Assembly (NCBI RefSeq): GCF_027943255.1
Contig: NC_072894.1
Coordinates: 82,949,601 to 83,013,600, forward strand
Reading direction: 5' to 3'
DNA from: Anastrepha obliqua
Lineage: Eukaryota > Arthropoda > Insecta > Diptera > Tephritidae
DNA length: 64,000 nucleotides
Positions within the stretch are counted from its first letter, which is position 1; the number at the start of each line of letters is the position of its first letter. The notes beneath the pieces are model-generated. The model worked only from the letters and a program-made list of their open reading frames with translations, was not told the origin of the DNA and searched no databases. Shown here piece after piece: positions 44,851-57,277 of the stretch. Made by a program: the position numbers and the translations under genes.

Positions 44851-46080
44851 ATCTGAGTAGATCTTGTAGTGCCAAGGAGCCAAGGTAGTCGCTTCTTAAC
44901 ACATCAGTGCCAAACACCTCAACCTTGACTCGAGCGAAGGCCGGGCAGACCCACAGAAAGGGGTCCGCCGTCTCATACCCTTTCCGTGTACTTCGCCCAT
45001 AGAATGTGGCCCGTTATCAGTCCAATAAGCTGCCTACATTCCCTTTTGCTTAATGACATGAGGGTCTGCGACAGTCGGTCGGACATGACAGGTAACATCA
45101 GTTTTGTCCATCTGCAGCTTCTCTCAGTCTGCCAAGCACACTTGTGGGTTGAAGTAACTCGTTTGCTAACCGCGGCTTTGATGGCTGCAGAAAGGAGTGG
45201 CAGAACGGACTCCAGACAAAGGAAGTTCACTTCAGAGCTAAAGAGTCCGTGGGCTCGTTACCCGCGATACCCAAGTGTCCCGGTAATCATGTTAGCATCA
45301 GGATATTATGTCTACCGACATAGTTCAGCCTGGATTTACAGGACTCAACTACCCTTCAAGTGGTTGGAGGGTTGGCTAAGGTCATAAGCGCAGGTTTGCT
45401 GTCGCTGCAGACACATACAGATCTGCCTCTCCATCTGTTTTCCACAAACAAAGTACATTGCTTCTTGAACAGCATGCATCTCCGCTTGAAACACAGATGC
45501 GTACTTTCCAAGAGGAAAGTGTAGTTTTGCCCCCCAGAATTCCGCCGCAGAACAGCCGGAACCGTGCTGGAGCCAGTCGTGAAAATGCGAAAACAGTGTT
45601 TGCCAGGCTCATTTTCATAGTTTGACCAGCACCACACTGTATCTGTTTTCTAGTACGACTCCTGATGGCGTGGAGTCAAGGGGCATGAGAAGATCGTTGG
45701 ATCGAAGTCCTTCTATCTTGTCTAATGCCCGACAGGCGCCATATCAATTCTCATCGTGTTTCAGCCTGAGGATGGCCTTCAAGGCCTCTCCTTGGATGAA
45801 AACATCAAGAGCATCTAATACCGGGTCTGAAGTAGTCGGAAAAGCTCCGGTGCAACAAATGGCTACAGTGCGTTGTAGTCTCGATAAGGTCCCCCTGACT
45901 CCCACGATGGAGAGTCGACTCACCCAGACTGCTGATGCATAGGTGATAGATAATAGCTCTTATCATATCTGTGTAGACCCATAAGATTTTGCTAGGAGAA
46001 AGATCGCATCCAGAAGGCTGTCAGTGCGTTGGATGTCGGCACCATAAACATCATTGACAATTTCAGCGGTCTGGCTTGTG
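44850..46080 (-). pseudogene. I-group LINE: late RT, RNase H and C-terminus
   Basis: Minus strand, long but broken. From 46080: TAEIVNDVYGADIQRTDSLL, ASAVWVSRLSIVGVRGTLSR, LQRTVAICCTGAFPTTSDPV (after-RT region), ALKAILRLKHDENWYGACRA. RNase H: KYASVFQAEMHAVQEA-type residues near 45480 and CVCSDSKPALMTLANPP (catalytic SD, 45360-45430). C-terminus: SDRLSQTLMSLSKRECRQLI, GLITGHILWAKYTERV. The RNase H GH..I.GN block has decayed to ITGTLGYRG near 45270. Roughly 1.2 kb with more than eight frame breaks. Clade within the I group (I, LOA, R1) is uncertain. Confidence 0.75.
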
Positions 46081-46084
46081 GTTA

Positions 46085-48838
46085 TTAAGAAAAAGCATCG
46101 ATTATTAGTAATAACTGTTATTACTTACGATTGATGTTGCTGATATCAATGTCGCCTAGCCACACGTTTTCTTGAAAATCAAAGAATCTACAATTTAATG
46201 TAGCATGCAATGAAATGCCGTCAGTTTTCGGAACAGATCCTTAGAGTACGAGAAGCGGTCAGTGTTGGAAAACTGCCGTAATTATGTCTGACATGCCACC
46301 GAGGAAAGTGATTCAATTAAAATTGACATTTTTCTTTTTCAAAAAAATTAATTCAATTTGTAAAATTAATTGACATACACAAAAGAGGAGAATTTAATGC
46401 CGAATCCCTTACATGCCGACCTTTTAAAACTGTGCACGCCGTACACAAAAGCTATTACAAGAAAATATGGCAAGCATACTAGTGATGTGCTGTAATTGTA
46501 TGCCAAATCCTTAAAATGGAATTTGAACAATTCGTGCGCAGTGTTGGCGCACTCAAAAGAGACAGTTTAACAGCGAAAGTGGCTGGAAAAGCTCGGTTCA
46601 ACACACGAAAAAAAGACAAGTTGATTTGTGCAAAGTGCGTGTAACACGCCATACTAAACAGTGGACGCCAAGCTGGATGGAGTACATTCAGGCAAGCAGT
46701 CATTTGAAGTACTCGGAGCTGTGTGGAAAGCCTGGAAAACACAAATGCATTGTTATAGCGGGGTAGCTGTGATAGTTGCTTTTTCTTTTCTATAAAATCA
46801 CAGAGAGAGAGAGAAAGTACGAATGCTTTCCAAGAGCTCAGTGGACACACATCTACAAGTAGAGAGAGCTCACAAGTAAAATTAAGATATTGTCCTACGA
46901 AGGTATTTTATCAACGAAATGCTCTCTGAGCCGAACTTCTTTCAAGTTAGCTAACCATTCAGGCATTTTACATTTTATGCTCCCTTATGAATTCGGTCAT
47001 TGTCTCGTTTGTGCTCGGTGCAAGCTCTAATTGGAAGTTATGTTTTTGGCTGAAACGTTGGTCAGTTAGCAGGAACACGTCAGTGCGTCGGGTGTAGTTT
47101 GTTAGTTAAGTTTGACAGTACGGCAATTTACTCGGTGATATGTTTTGAGCAAAGACAGAATTATCCTTTCCTTTCAAATACTAATTCATCTATAATCGCT
47201 GAATGTAGTGGTTATGTGCAAGTGAAAAAATGATATTTCTTTGGAAAATTAACTAAACTCCTTAAAAAGGTGAAGAAGTGCGCGAGTAATTTGAATTTTC
47301 TTTATCACATTACTACATCGTTTAGGCATACAAGTGTAAAAGCCTTCAAAACTAACCTCAGCCTACTCAGACTGTTTTTCTGCTACTACAACACTTTGCT
47401 GCGCAGTAAAGCTGTTTACTATAACTCCGCGTGGGGGAGTACATTTAACATTCCAGGATTTGCTGCAGGACGTATTTATGTACGTATGTGCGTATATTTG
47501 TATAGATCTTTGACATGCTTCTGGAATGGTTACCTCTGCTGCTGACCTTCCTCGCATTTTCCACTATGCTATTCCATTGGGATTTTGGTCCATTACAGTT
47601 TGGTTTCGTTTAACGAAAACTTTGGTCTTTCACTAACCAAAAATACACGAATGCATATACGTATGTACGATTTCTCTCCACAACTAACATACAACTCGCG
47701 TGTAAGCGTTCATTCACGTTTTCCTTGGAAGCAAAGTAGCAATGCCAATGGCTTCTATGCTGCCGAAAGTTAGGCGTGTTCAAAATAGGGAGCCAGCCAT
47801 CACATCCGCACGAGTTGTCTATGCTGAAGTATTTGACAAGACAAGGGCAACCCATTTACCTACATACACACGTACATACATTGGTACACGTACGTATACG
47901 TTTATTATCAAGCTGAATGCTGCCAAGCGCTTAAAATTAACATAATGTGAATGTCTAGTTTAATGGCATCGCTGAGTTGATCAGGAAGCCTTTAAAAGCG
48001 TGTGGTTTCCATTAATATTTTCATTTTAGTTTGGCGAATGTATTGAGTTCAGCAATTTTCACTGTCAAGTTTATAGAATGTTTGTTTATGAGCAAATCGT
48101 AATTCATTTTGCTTTTAATATATTTTCTTACAAATCGTTTCAACACATGGATACTTGAACAATACAAAGAAAAACAAAGTTTTGAAAGTTTTTTCGTCTA
48201 ATTTTGAAGATGCAAATGGTTCCAATACTAAACTTATACCCCTGGGCACTGAAATAAATGCGCACTTGTCGGTCCAACTTGAAGATTTGCTTGATTTTAT
48301 CAACATTTTCGACATAGTCGAATTATCCTACCAAAATGTAATAATTGGTTTTCATGCCTAGCTATTACATTCAATTTAATTCATATTGGGTATATAGTCA
48401 GAAAAAATTTAGTTGGCCGCCTGTTTTAACTTTCCCTTTGGTCGTAGCATATAGTACTGAAGCATGTAACGAGATTCCTCTTTTATACCCGCGCCCACCT
48501 CCCTCATATGACGTTAACTTACAAAAAAGGAATCTTAGTTTTAAGATTAATAGAAATGATGAAGCAAAAAAAAAAAACAATACGACGCATAAAACTCAAC
48601 GCAAACGCGCATGTATTCCTAGTCATCTCATTTTCAATAGACTTAAATATTAATGAGATCGAATAAAAAGTACGTGCACTTTTTATATGTTAAGAATAAA
48701 CTTTTGTTCGTCCATCTGATATTACAGGCCACAATTCTAATTTGTTTGATTCTAAAAACTAACAGTCAGGCCAATTTAAATTTTACTAAAATATGCGCGG
48801 GTGTATCTGTTGTTGTTGTTGCACTATGAAAAGGCAAA
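46085..48838. other. No gene seen
   Basis: A long stretch without transposon or coding signatures that I can support. Holds a GA run (46800-46816) and short motif-free frames (for example 46479-46850 minus, 48345-48653 plus). Confidence 0.5.
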
Positions 48839-48841
48839 TAA

Positions 48842-50016
48842 GAGGTGTGTCCAAAAAGTAAGATGAATTCTCATTTTTCTCAAAAAATATTTATTTATTC
48901 ATCAATTTCTATTTTATCTCCTTCAAAGTATTGTAGTACCCCTCAGATATATTGTAATACACTTGTGTCAGCGTTCTTTCCAATCCTCGAAGCAGTTCTG
49001 CTATGCACTTTTTGATATGTCCTTGAGCTCTTTCAGCGATTCGGTTTTTATCTCTTCAATCGTCGCAAAACGCAGTCCTTTATGGGTCTCTTCAATCTTG
49101 TGAACAGGAAAAAGTCGCAAGACGCCAAATCTGGTGAGTACGGTGACTGAGGCATGATAACGATGTTGTATTTGGCCAAATAATCTCTCACAAGCAAAGA
49201 TGAGTGAGCAGGGTGTTTTTTTCGTGCTGCTTCACGCAAACGGCGCATAACTTCAAGGTAATACTCTTCATTTACCGCACGACCTTGTAATCGAAGATAA
49301 CAGTAAGCAAAACCTTGACATTTGATCGAACTTCGCGTCTTTTTTTTGGCTTGGCTTTACTGGACTCTTCCATTGGGATGATTGGGCTTTGGTTTCAATG
49401 TCATAGCCACACACCTATGATTCGTTAGCAGTTATGACCCTTTTCAGCAAATCTGGATCATCGTTGACGTCATTCAACAATTCCTGAGAGATGCGCATGC
49501 GACGCTGTTTTTGGTCAAATATGATATGTCGACATCTTCAGCAACTACTCTAATTGTGATTCGACGATTCTCCATAACAATTTTCTTCATGTTCTCAACA
49601 TTTTCATCGGTTTGCTGTTGTAGATGTGCTGGGGCGTCCAGAGCGAGCGTCGACATTCACTTCTTCGACCTTCTGTGAAAAGCTTGAATCACTTGTAACA
49701 TTTTTTCACTCAGAGTACTCTCACCGTATGCTACTATCAACATTCCAAGTGTTTTTGAGCACTTAGTATCATTTTTTACACAAAATTTAATGCAAGTTCT
49801 TTGATCCATTTTATTCGATAGCAGAAAATCGCCAATCACGCAAGGCTCTTGACTTATTTATGCCTCTCACAAACTTTAGATTGTTTGCTATATCGCTAAA
49901 ACCGTGAACATATCTTCGAGACGAGTGTACCAACATAAAAAATAATAATAATTGAAAGTCGAATGTACATAGCTGGCGAAATTTGAAAATTCTCCTTAGT
50001 TTTTGAACACACCTCG
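48842..50016 (-). mobile_element. D,D34D mariner, family M1, copy 1
   Basis: Ends gaggtgtgtccaaaaagtaa (48842) and, inward from 50016, cgaggtgtgttcaaaaacta. Nearly full length (about 1.18 kb), opposite in orientation to its relative at 59205-60445 and sharing its end sequence and transposase. Confidence 0.85.
48930..49809 (-). pseudogene. D,D34D mariner transposase, family M1, decayed
   Basis: Minus strand from ATG 49809: MDQRTCIKFCVKNDTKCSKT, LGMLIVAYGESTLSEK, QVIQAFHRRSKK, stop; then TDENVENMKKIVMENRRITI and RVVAEDVDIS. About 28 residues present in the 59-kb copy (a block with LGMKRVAAKFVPKLL) are deleted here. Further on, with frameshifts: QKQRRMRI, DPDLLKRVITANES (first Asp changed to Asn), LVRDYLAKYNIVIMPQSPYS, PDLASCDFFLFTRLKRPIKD (third Asp retained) and the C-terminal ERWHKCITIY. 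Inactive. Confidence 0.8.
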
Positions 50017-50019
50017 GAA

Positions 50020-51765
50020 ATATTAAAATCCAAACAAGAACACGTTTTTAAAACAAACCTAAAGTTGTCTACTGAGTGAAAATCGAAATTGCATTATTAT
50101 GGCTCCAATACATGGATGCGTGTGTGTATAGCTTCGCCGATTTACCAGTTTCATTAAATATTAATCTCAGCTATGGTAGAATATATGCAGACGAAATTTT
50201 CGACCAAGGCTCAATTGCGCAATTTGACTGGCAACCATTTCGAAATTTAAGGAATATTTTTTTAAAGAAAATTTATTCCATTCCTTTTCCTCTATTCGGA
50301 CTTCCTAATTTAAATGTGAAAGTGCTTACAAAGTTTGTATGTAACTTGGCTATTATCGTTTTATCCTCCTCGTTTTGCTCGACTTCATTGACTTTAAAAT
50401 TTCCATAAATGGCATAGCTTTTAAATGAGAAAACCAGCTTTGTGTTCCCTTTATCGTTCTGGAATTTCACTATGTATATTTGCACACATTTATATAATAT
50501 CATTCCTAACTCTTTCGATTGTCTGACATTGTGGCTGGCCATTGGGGCCATTATTATATTTTCTTTTTGTTTTTTTTCACGCTTTCGCCCTTTGTTGGGC
50601 TTAACTTTGCAAGTGTGGTTCTATTACAATGGTTAGCTGCATTTTAAATAGTATTAATTTATGCAAATCTTTTTCTTTTTTTCTTTCAGTAAATGCGAAA
50701 TAAATGTGCTGGAAATGTGGCTACGCGAATTGCCTGTATAAGTGAGGTTTAATAATTGAAATGGTTTGTTTTATGCTAATCTACACATTGAAATTTAAGC
50801 AGTGATTTGAAGCATATAAAAAGTGTTAAATGTGTAAAGGATTAATAAAGCAAATATATAAAAAAAGTAAATAGATATATAATTCACAAATATTCCGCTT
50901 TTCAACCCTGCTGTTAACCTGCTGCTGCTGTTAAAAACAAAAACCTACGCGCTTTCTGTGAAGAAATACTCATTATGATAGCTATTAGGTGTATAATATA
51001 CATATAACTGAGAAGCACAAGGTAAGTGAGACATTTTTTCTAGAAAAATTAATTGTCAATTTTGTTTTTGAATATAAATAAAATAATGTAACATCAATTA
51101 AATTTAATAGGAAGGAAATTACATAATATTGAACAAAGAATTCCAATACTACTTTAAAAATAATTACATATTGTTTACATTTAACAGATTGTAATTTAAA
51201 AATGGAAATAAAAAAATTGTTTTTGAATAACATTGTTACCAAATAAAAAAATTATCTTAAGTGATGAAAATCTTCTTCCTTTACGCGCTCCTTTGCTTGT
51301 CGGTTTGTATACTGCGCTGCAGCTGTCCAGTTCACAAGTGTCAAATATGATTGACGTACGACGCACTTCGCAAAAATTACAAATCTTTCAATAGAGTGAT
51401 TAATTTTGTCCTTCACTTGTTTCTCTCTCGCATTTTTTCTTCACTCTCCCGTTGTTTTTTAGGCAACTCTCTAAGTTTTTTCGTTATTTATTTTTTGAAT
51501 TATTTACGTGACAAGTAATTATAAAAAATTAATCCACTACAGATAAGCGCTGGCTACTAGGGGCTTGGGCAACTCTCTAAGTTAATTTTAAGTTAAGTTC
51601 ATTTTGGCTAAATAGCCAGTTGCTCTCCAAAATATTTATTTATTTCCTCTTATTTATACATTATTAATTTATTAAGATGAAAAATCAAAGAATTTAGTGC
51701 ATCCTCGTATGAGTAGAGTAGCGCAATGCTCCGTATTTGTTAAAAATAAAAAACAATAATAATTG
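50020..51765. other. No gene proven; splice-like signals near 50690
   Basis: AT-rich. At 50671-50689 a pyrimidine tract ends in cag, followed by 52 bases and GTGAGG at 50742: a possible tiny plus-strand exon, unsupported by coding content. The word ggcaactctctaagtt occurs twice (near 51462 and 51568). A 40-bp stretch at 51366-51405 resembles 10328-10368. Confidence 0.35.
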
Positions 51766-51767
51766 GA

Positions 51768-51998
51768 CGTACACTTCTCCTCCTATATGTGTCGTGCGCC
51801 TTGATGTTGTTCCACAAAAGGAGGAGCCTACAGTTTCAAGCCGACTCCGAATGGCAGATATTTTTTATGGGGAGCTTTTTCATGGCAGAAATACACCCGG
51901 AGGTTTGCCATTGTCTGCCGAGCGGTGACCGCTTTAGGAAAAACTTTTTCTTCATTTTGGTGTTTTACGGCAAAGCCACGCACCAACTCAATCGGCTA
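51768..51998 (-). repeat. tRNA-derived SINE-like repeat, copy 7
   Basis: Minus orientation: body blocks gttgttccacaaaaggagga, caagccgactccgaatggca, atggggagctttttcatggc, cacccggaggtttgccattg, and part of the head, cacgcaccaactcaatcggc (A-box region). The B box has been deleted from the head. Confidence 0.8.
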
Positions 51999-51999
51999 C

Positions 52000-53020
52000 G
52001 GCGCGCACCAATTCGGTATTTATTAGTACCAGTCAAAATTGTTACACATATTTTATACCTCAGATGCAAGGACCTTGTAATATCTTATGACATTTCTTCC
52101 CAAAGTTAGGTTACAGAATCTTCAGTAGTAAACTACAAAAACGGCCTGTGATAGATATTCTTCCAGAGTTCCAGAATTTTAATTACATTACTTTCCGCTT
52201 ACACTGTACTCCAAGGGGTCGAGAAAATCAGTTTGCTTTCAGCGAAGTGCACTTTAAGCCAATGTATTCAAAATCACGTATATTAAAAGTTGAAAATTAT
52301 GAATTTTTTATGTTTATTTGGTATTAAAAAATCTTCCGATTTACTTGGTTTTCTGCAATTCAAATGTCATGTAAAATATCCTTTTTGTTGATGTCGTTTT
52401 TAAGATGTCCTTACTCGGAATCATTAAGGCAGATTTGAATAATTTTTTACTTATTTTAATTTAATTCATTTAAAACAATTTATTTTGCTTATGCCTTCGA
52501 TTAATTATTAGTTTTAGCATTACTTTAACGAAATCTGGTTAGGTTTTTAATTTCAGAAGATCCAGTTCAGAGATATAGTGGTCACAGCAAAATGACTTTT
52601 TTGAGAGGAACTCCCGGAGATCAGTTTTAGCTCCTTTCAAAATAAATATTTTTACTAATACTAAGTCTTAAAATATAGTTAAAATATAACTTAATATGTG
52701 TACAAATTTTTAGATCAACCAAATTAAAAGGTTTCTCAAAAAAAATTCTGGAAAATTCGCTTTTTTCGGCATTCTAACTGTAAATAACCCCTTATTATGA
52801 ATATGCTGGCTCAGTAATGCTTGGTGGTCACTAATATATGAGGTTGTGATCAACAGATAAAATATTCTATTGATCGACTTCTTGGGTTAACTTATGCACA
52901 GAATTTATACGCACGATCAATACCAACATCAACGTAGTCATTAAAGTTTCTTAACACTTTTAAAGAACCTTAGATTTTTTTTATTAGTGATAACTCACAG
53001 CGAGAAAGAAACTTCTGGCG
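52000..53020. other. No gene seen
   Basis: AT-rich spacer; nothing recognisable on either strand. Confidence 0.5.
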
Positions 53021-53027
53021 CGCTTTG

Positions 53028-53470
53028 TTAAACTCGGCCAAAATCGCGTAAGCGGTTATCGCACCAATTAAGAAGAGAAGATAACTCACAGCTTTCTCTT
53101 TGCTGTTCTAGACATACACAGACATTTTCTACTAGAAGTACTGGCATTTGCTCCTCCAGATTTTCACACCAGCACACGTTTGACCTTTGAAGCGAAACAT
53201 TTTTTTTGGATTTATGTAGTCTATAAAACAAGCCAGTCTCAACACTATTGAAAATGTCCTCTTTTCTGAAATTTCAGCTGATATTCGGTGATTTTTGCAA
53301 CCAATCGTTAACCAAATCCATGTTCATCACAGCCGACTCTACGGTAATTTTTGCCAGAGTAACGCCGTACCATTTTTTCAATTTTGTATACGTTTCACAC
53401 CTTGCTGTAGTCGTTTAATAATGTCGTACTTCGCTTTTAACGAAAATGACTCTTGTTATGATTCGATGAT
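53028..53470 (-). pseudogene. pogo/Tigger-type transposase remnant
   Basis: Minus strand: KYDIIKRLQQGVKRIQN near 53420 resembles the N-terminal helix-turn-helix of CENP-B-like transposases. After a deletion come MNMDLVNDWLQKS, FRKEDIFNSVETGLFYRL and KKNVSLQRSNVCWCENLEEQ. The block ETGLFYRL is the first catalytic motif of the pogo/Tigger DDE domain, normally ADETGLFYRL, so the catalytic Asp has become Val. Only the start of the DDE domain remains. No terminal repeats seen. Confidence 0.7.
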
Positions 53471-53479
53471 CCATTTTGA

Positions 53480-54250
53480 GCTTAAGAGATTTTTATGAGA
53501 TTGAAATAACTTTGAAAAATAAGTCGATGCCTATTAATGAAATAAACAAATGGTTGAACAGCTGGCAGTTCTATGATAACTGAAACTCGAAGAAACAGAG
53601 GACTAAAATGTTGGGGCAGCTTTAGACAGTGCACTAAATGAAGTATCGATTTTGCATATAAACTTAGTTCTAGTAAATTAAATTAGTAAATTCGCCTTGA
53701 GCGACGAGTCTCGAAAATACGTATCTCGCTATTCGCGCGCTGCTTTTTGATTTGGTTCGTCTTAACCTGAATATCGTTTAAACGGAAAGCACTGCCCTTG
53801 TAAACATAGCCAGTAAATGCACGTGGTTATCCTTCTCTCTAGATTGGGTAATAGGTATGTAACTACTTGAAAATTATATCGCATCTCATTCAGTCATAAA
53901 TTCATAATGGAAGTAATACGAATGTGAAGTCATAACGTAAGTACACAGCTACGAGCGTAAAGCGATTTGAACACACAAATGGCTATTTGTACATCCCGGG
54001 GTGTAAGAATGTATGAGCTTGTGCATTGGCATTTCTATCACTATTTACGATAAGAGAGAAGGTCAATAAATTTGTCTGCCTTCGAAAAGGTTTATTTGAC
54101 ATTTAAGGCGGTTGGTCATTAGTTATCTCTATCGTTATTAACTGTATTGTGGTCGTTCAACTGTGCTGTTCTGGCGCTGTGGTATGTAAAATTGGTTTAA
54201 TTTTGTAAGTAAGTTAAGAGTAACAACTATCCGGAAGGGTCCAGGCTCAA
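53480..54250. other. No gene seen
   Basis: Mixed AT-rich spacer; a short GC-richer patch near 53700-53770 without recognisable signals. Confidence 0.5.
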
Positions 54251-54254
54251 AACT

Positions 54255-54420
54255 GTGAGCATGAACACCAAATGAGAGAAAATATTTTTTTCTAATAGGA
54301 GTCGCCCTTCGGCAGGCAATGGGCTGCCACGGGATGCATCTCATAAATGAAAAGCTTCTGATAAAAATTAAACCACAAATTAAAAGAGGAGCTCGGCCAA
54401 GCATTTATCAAAATGATGCA
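54255..54420 (+). repeat. tRNA-derived SINE-like repeat, copy 8
   Basis: Plus orientation: degenerate head (ctcaaaactgtgagcatgaa), aggagtcgcccttcggcagg, then an internal deletion, and aaaagaggagctcggccaag. It ends within a few bases of the Tc1 derivative at 54429. Confidence 0.7.
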
Positions 54421-54428
54421 TAGGTATA

Positions 54429-55160
54429 CAGTGGCCCAATAAAGAACTCGGACATACATAACATGCAGCTAAAAATTTTGTAAGAAATGCAAGTTAAATA
54501 TTTTTATTTTTATATTTTTCTATGGGGTATTGAAACAGCATTTTAAAAAATAGTAACAATAAGTTATAAATCCATTACCTCCTTGATATAAAAAATTGAT
54601 CAAAAAGAAGTCGGACATCTGGCATTATTGAGATTAGTTGGTTCTTTAAAACGGTTGTTTGTTAAATAAAAGTCCAAATTATAAACATGGGTAGACAGCG
54701 TGGACAAAGCTCAATTCAAGTCAGAAATTTAATTGTTAGTCATGCTGAAAAGGGTAAAACTGTTCGGGAAATCGCAGAAATTGTGGATTGACCTTGTTCG
54801 ATGGTGATAAAACATTTCAAAGCAACAATATCCGTGGAAAATAAGAAGAAATCGGGACGACCAAAACTGTGGACGGTGGATAGTGCGACAAATTAAGAAA
54901 AGTCCAAATTTGAGCGCTCCTAGGCTCGTAAAAAAGTCGCCCAAAAGTTGCCTTTTTTGTCATGTATTTTGCTCAGTTTTTATGTTTTTTTTCTATGTAC
55001 GAATGCGTTGAAGTTTGTTTAGGTTTTTTGTAGTTTTGAAGAATACGCTTGAAGAACGGAAATAAATGTGACACATAAACGCATTGGATTTGCATTTTAA
55101 TATATATTTTTTATTTAAAGCCATATCACTTGGGGGTCCGAGTTCTTTATTGAGCCACTG
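54429..55160 (+). mobile_element. Tc1 deletion derivative with intact ends (732 bp)
   Basis: Ends cagtggcccaataaagaact then cggac (54429-54453) and the complement of cagtggctcaataaagaact then cggac (55136-55160), differing at one base; TA on both sides (54427-54428, 55161-55162). Same family as 25040-26279, with about 800 bp of catalytic coding sequence removed. Could have been mobilised in trans. Confidence 0.9.
54687..54950 (+). pseudogene. Tc1 transposase, DNA-binding N-terminus only
   Basis: ATG at 54687 opens MGRQRGQSSIQVRNLIVSHA then EKGKTVREIAEIVD, the first helix-turn-helix of a Tc1 transposase. A TGA (CGA expected) follows, then PCSMVIKHFKATISVENKKK and SGRPKL, the second part. The same TGA context (gtggattgacc) is found in the 25-kb copy. 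The coding region is cut at the segment reading SPNLSAPRLV. Confidence 0.8.
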
Positions 55161-55164
55161 TACT

Positions 55165-57270
55165 TGAATGTATACATGAAATAAATAAATTTTGACTCCA
55201 GTGGTTAAAGATTTATCTTTGCAATTACCTGAGTATGATAGAACGATATGTTTTAGCACAAATAATTCTTTTTTTGACAATATTTTCTTCAACTTGGAAT
55301 AATATTTAAATAAATCTTAAATTTTCGAATTTTGTTCCATATTTTCGTGAAAGTAACTATAACTTTGCAGTATTTTTATTTGCCTCAAAGGAGGCAGCCG
55401 ACGCTATTTACTGTTTTGTGTATTCCCGTATTGTGGATCAATTCCCTGCCTAATATTGCTTACATTGAATTTTTAAACTGTCAGAATTCATAAACAAGTT
55501 GTCAAGTGCGCTTGAGTACTGTTCAACTAGCTTATTTTGACTGTCACTTATTTTTTGCCAAAGATATTATATATATATTTTGTGTGCAATTTTTGTGCCG
55601 GCAAGTTTTACCTAAAATCTTCGTTTGACAATTTAAAAGTATAACAGTGCTGCTTTTGGTTGATCACTCAATAAGAAACCATTTTTAAAGACAGTTGCAT
55701 CAACAACACTTTTGCCATTTGCGTATTAAAATCGCCTTACGCACCTACGTATGACTTCCCTTTCACCTTTGATGCTTGCGATATCAATTTAAATTAGTTA
55801 CATACCTATTACCCAATCTAAAGGGAAGCCTGACGACGTGCATTTACTGGCTATGTTTATTTTTATTTCCCCCAATGAGTATCTCAATCAGTTGTGAATC
55901 ATTTAAAGAAAATTTTCCGAAAAAGACTTTTCTATATTTTCTTAATATTGGACATCGCGCCAGGAAATATGCAAACCTGTTGCTAAATTAAAATCGTTTT
56001 TACTATACAAGTTCTTTAAATCTCTAATCCAGACGACTTCTTTCTTAATAAAAATTTTGGACAGATAATGTGGCAGCCGATTTTGTGAGTACATAAACAA
56101 AATTATGTACATATACTTAAGGGACAGTTCTAAAGTGAACAAATGATTTTTTTGCATGCCAGTTTCCAAAATAAGTATGTATGTAAGCATATGTGATGGT
56201 AGCTTCAGAATTCGAAAGTCCTAAATTTACAAAAGATATATTTATTTCTACAAAATTAAAAAAAAAACTGTGCCCAGTAGAAAAACCTTATACAAACATA
56301 AATATACTTTTTCATGAAACATGTTTTCTTATACAAAAAAATTAATTATCTTTGTAAGATCTCTCATTATAAATTTTGCAAAGAAAATTACATTAACACG
56401 TTCACGCCGGCGAGTACCACCGGTGGCCCGCACAAGATTGCTTCATGCACGCTGCTTCATCCACCATTAAGCAACTGGGAGAAGTGATTTCACCATAATT
56501 TAAGCGTGCCTTGGTATACAACGGTATCAAATTCCAACTGCTAAGCGACAAATTGAGTTTCCAAGGCGGATGAAAATACGATTACATAACTTACTGCACA
56601 AAAGATTTAATAGGAATGCTAAATCCACGACCGAAAAATAAAAATTTGGAAATATATACATAGACGTCAGTTCATGATCGTTAGCATTGAGTATAAGCCC
56701 CTTTATTTGCTCTCTGCTAGACAGCTGAGTATCAATTAATTGCTATATTCTTTATGAAATATGAATAATAACAAAAGTGCTTAGTGAACTACTCATTTTT
56801 GTTCTTGTCTCAGGAAAAAACTGAGTACTTGCTCATTGTGATGTTATATCTCTTTTCCTCTATTGTGCACATACATAAGTGAAAAATATATCTCCTTTTC
56901 TCTAAAAAGGCAAATCAATTTATCGTTTTTATGCTTACAATGTAATCACTGCGGACTAAAAAACGACTCATTGCTCTAATCACAAACACCTCAGCATCTA
57001 AGGTGCTCAGCAGTGCATTGTAGGGATATTGACTGGGAGGCAATCTTTCCAACGGGAAAAAACTGTCATTGCCAAACCGATAAATGATTAAAAAAGAAAT
57101 TTTCCTAAAAACACGTCGCAAAAAAGATAAATATTATTTTCAAAGTGATTGCTGTGTTGTGTTGCCCAAACAATACCCAAATCACATCCGCTCACCGTCA
57201 ATGTCAGCAATTTAATATAACATTTTATGCACCTGCCTGATGAAATTTTTGCTCAAAAATCTGGGATTAT
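55165..57270. other. No gene; TTAA-end-like string at 56393
   Basis: AT-rich. TTAA (56393-56396) followed by cacgttcacgccggcgag looks like a piggyBac-type terminus, but no partner end or transposase was found nearby. Confidence 0.45.
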
Positions 57271-57277
57271 ATTTATA

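Noticed and set aside
44986..45387. 133-codon plus-strand frame as a gene
   Set aside because: Antisense shadow of LINE RNase H/C-terminal coding sequence on the minus strand.
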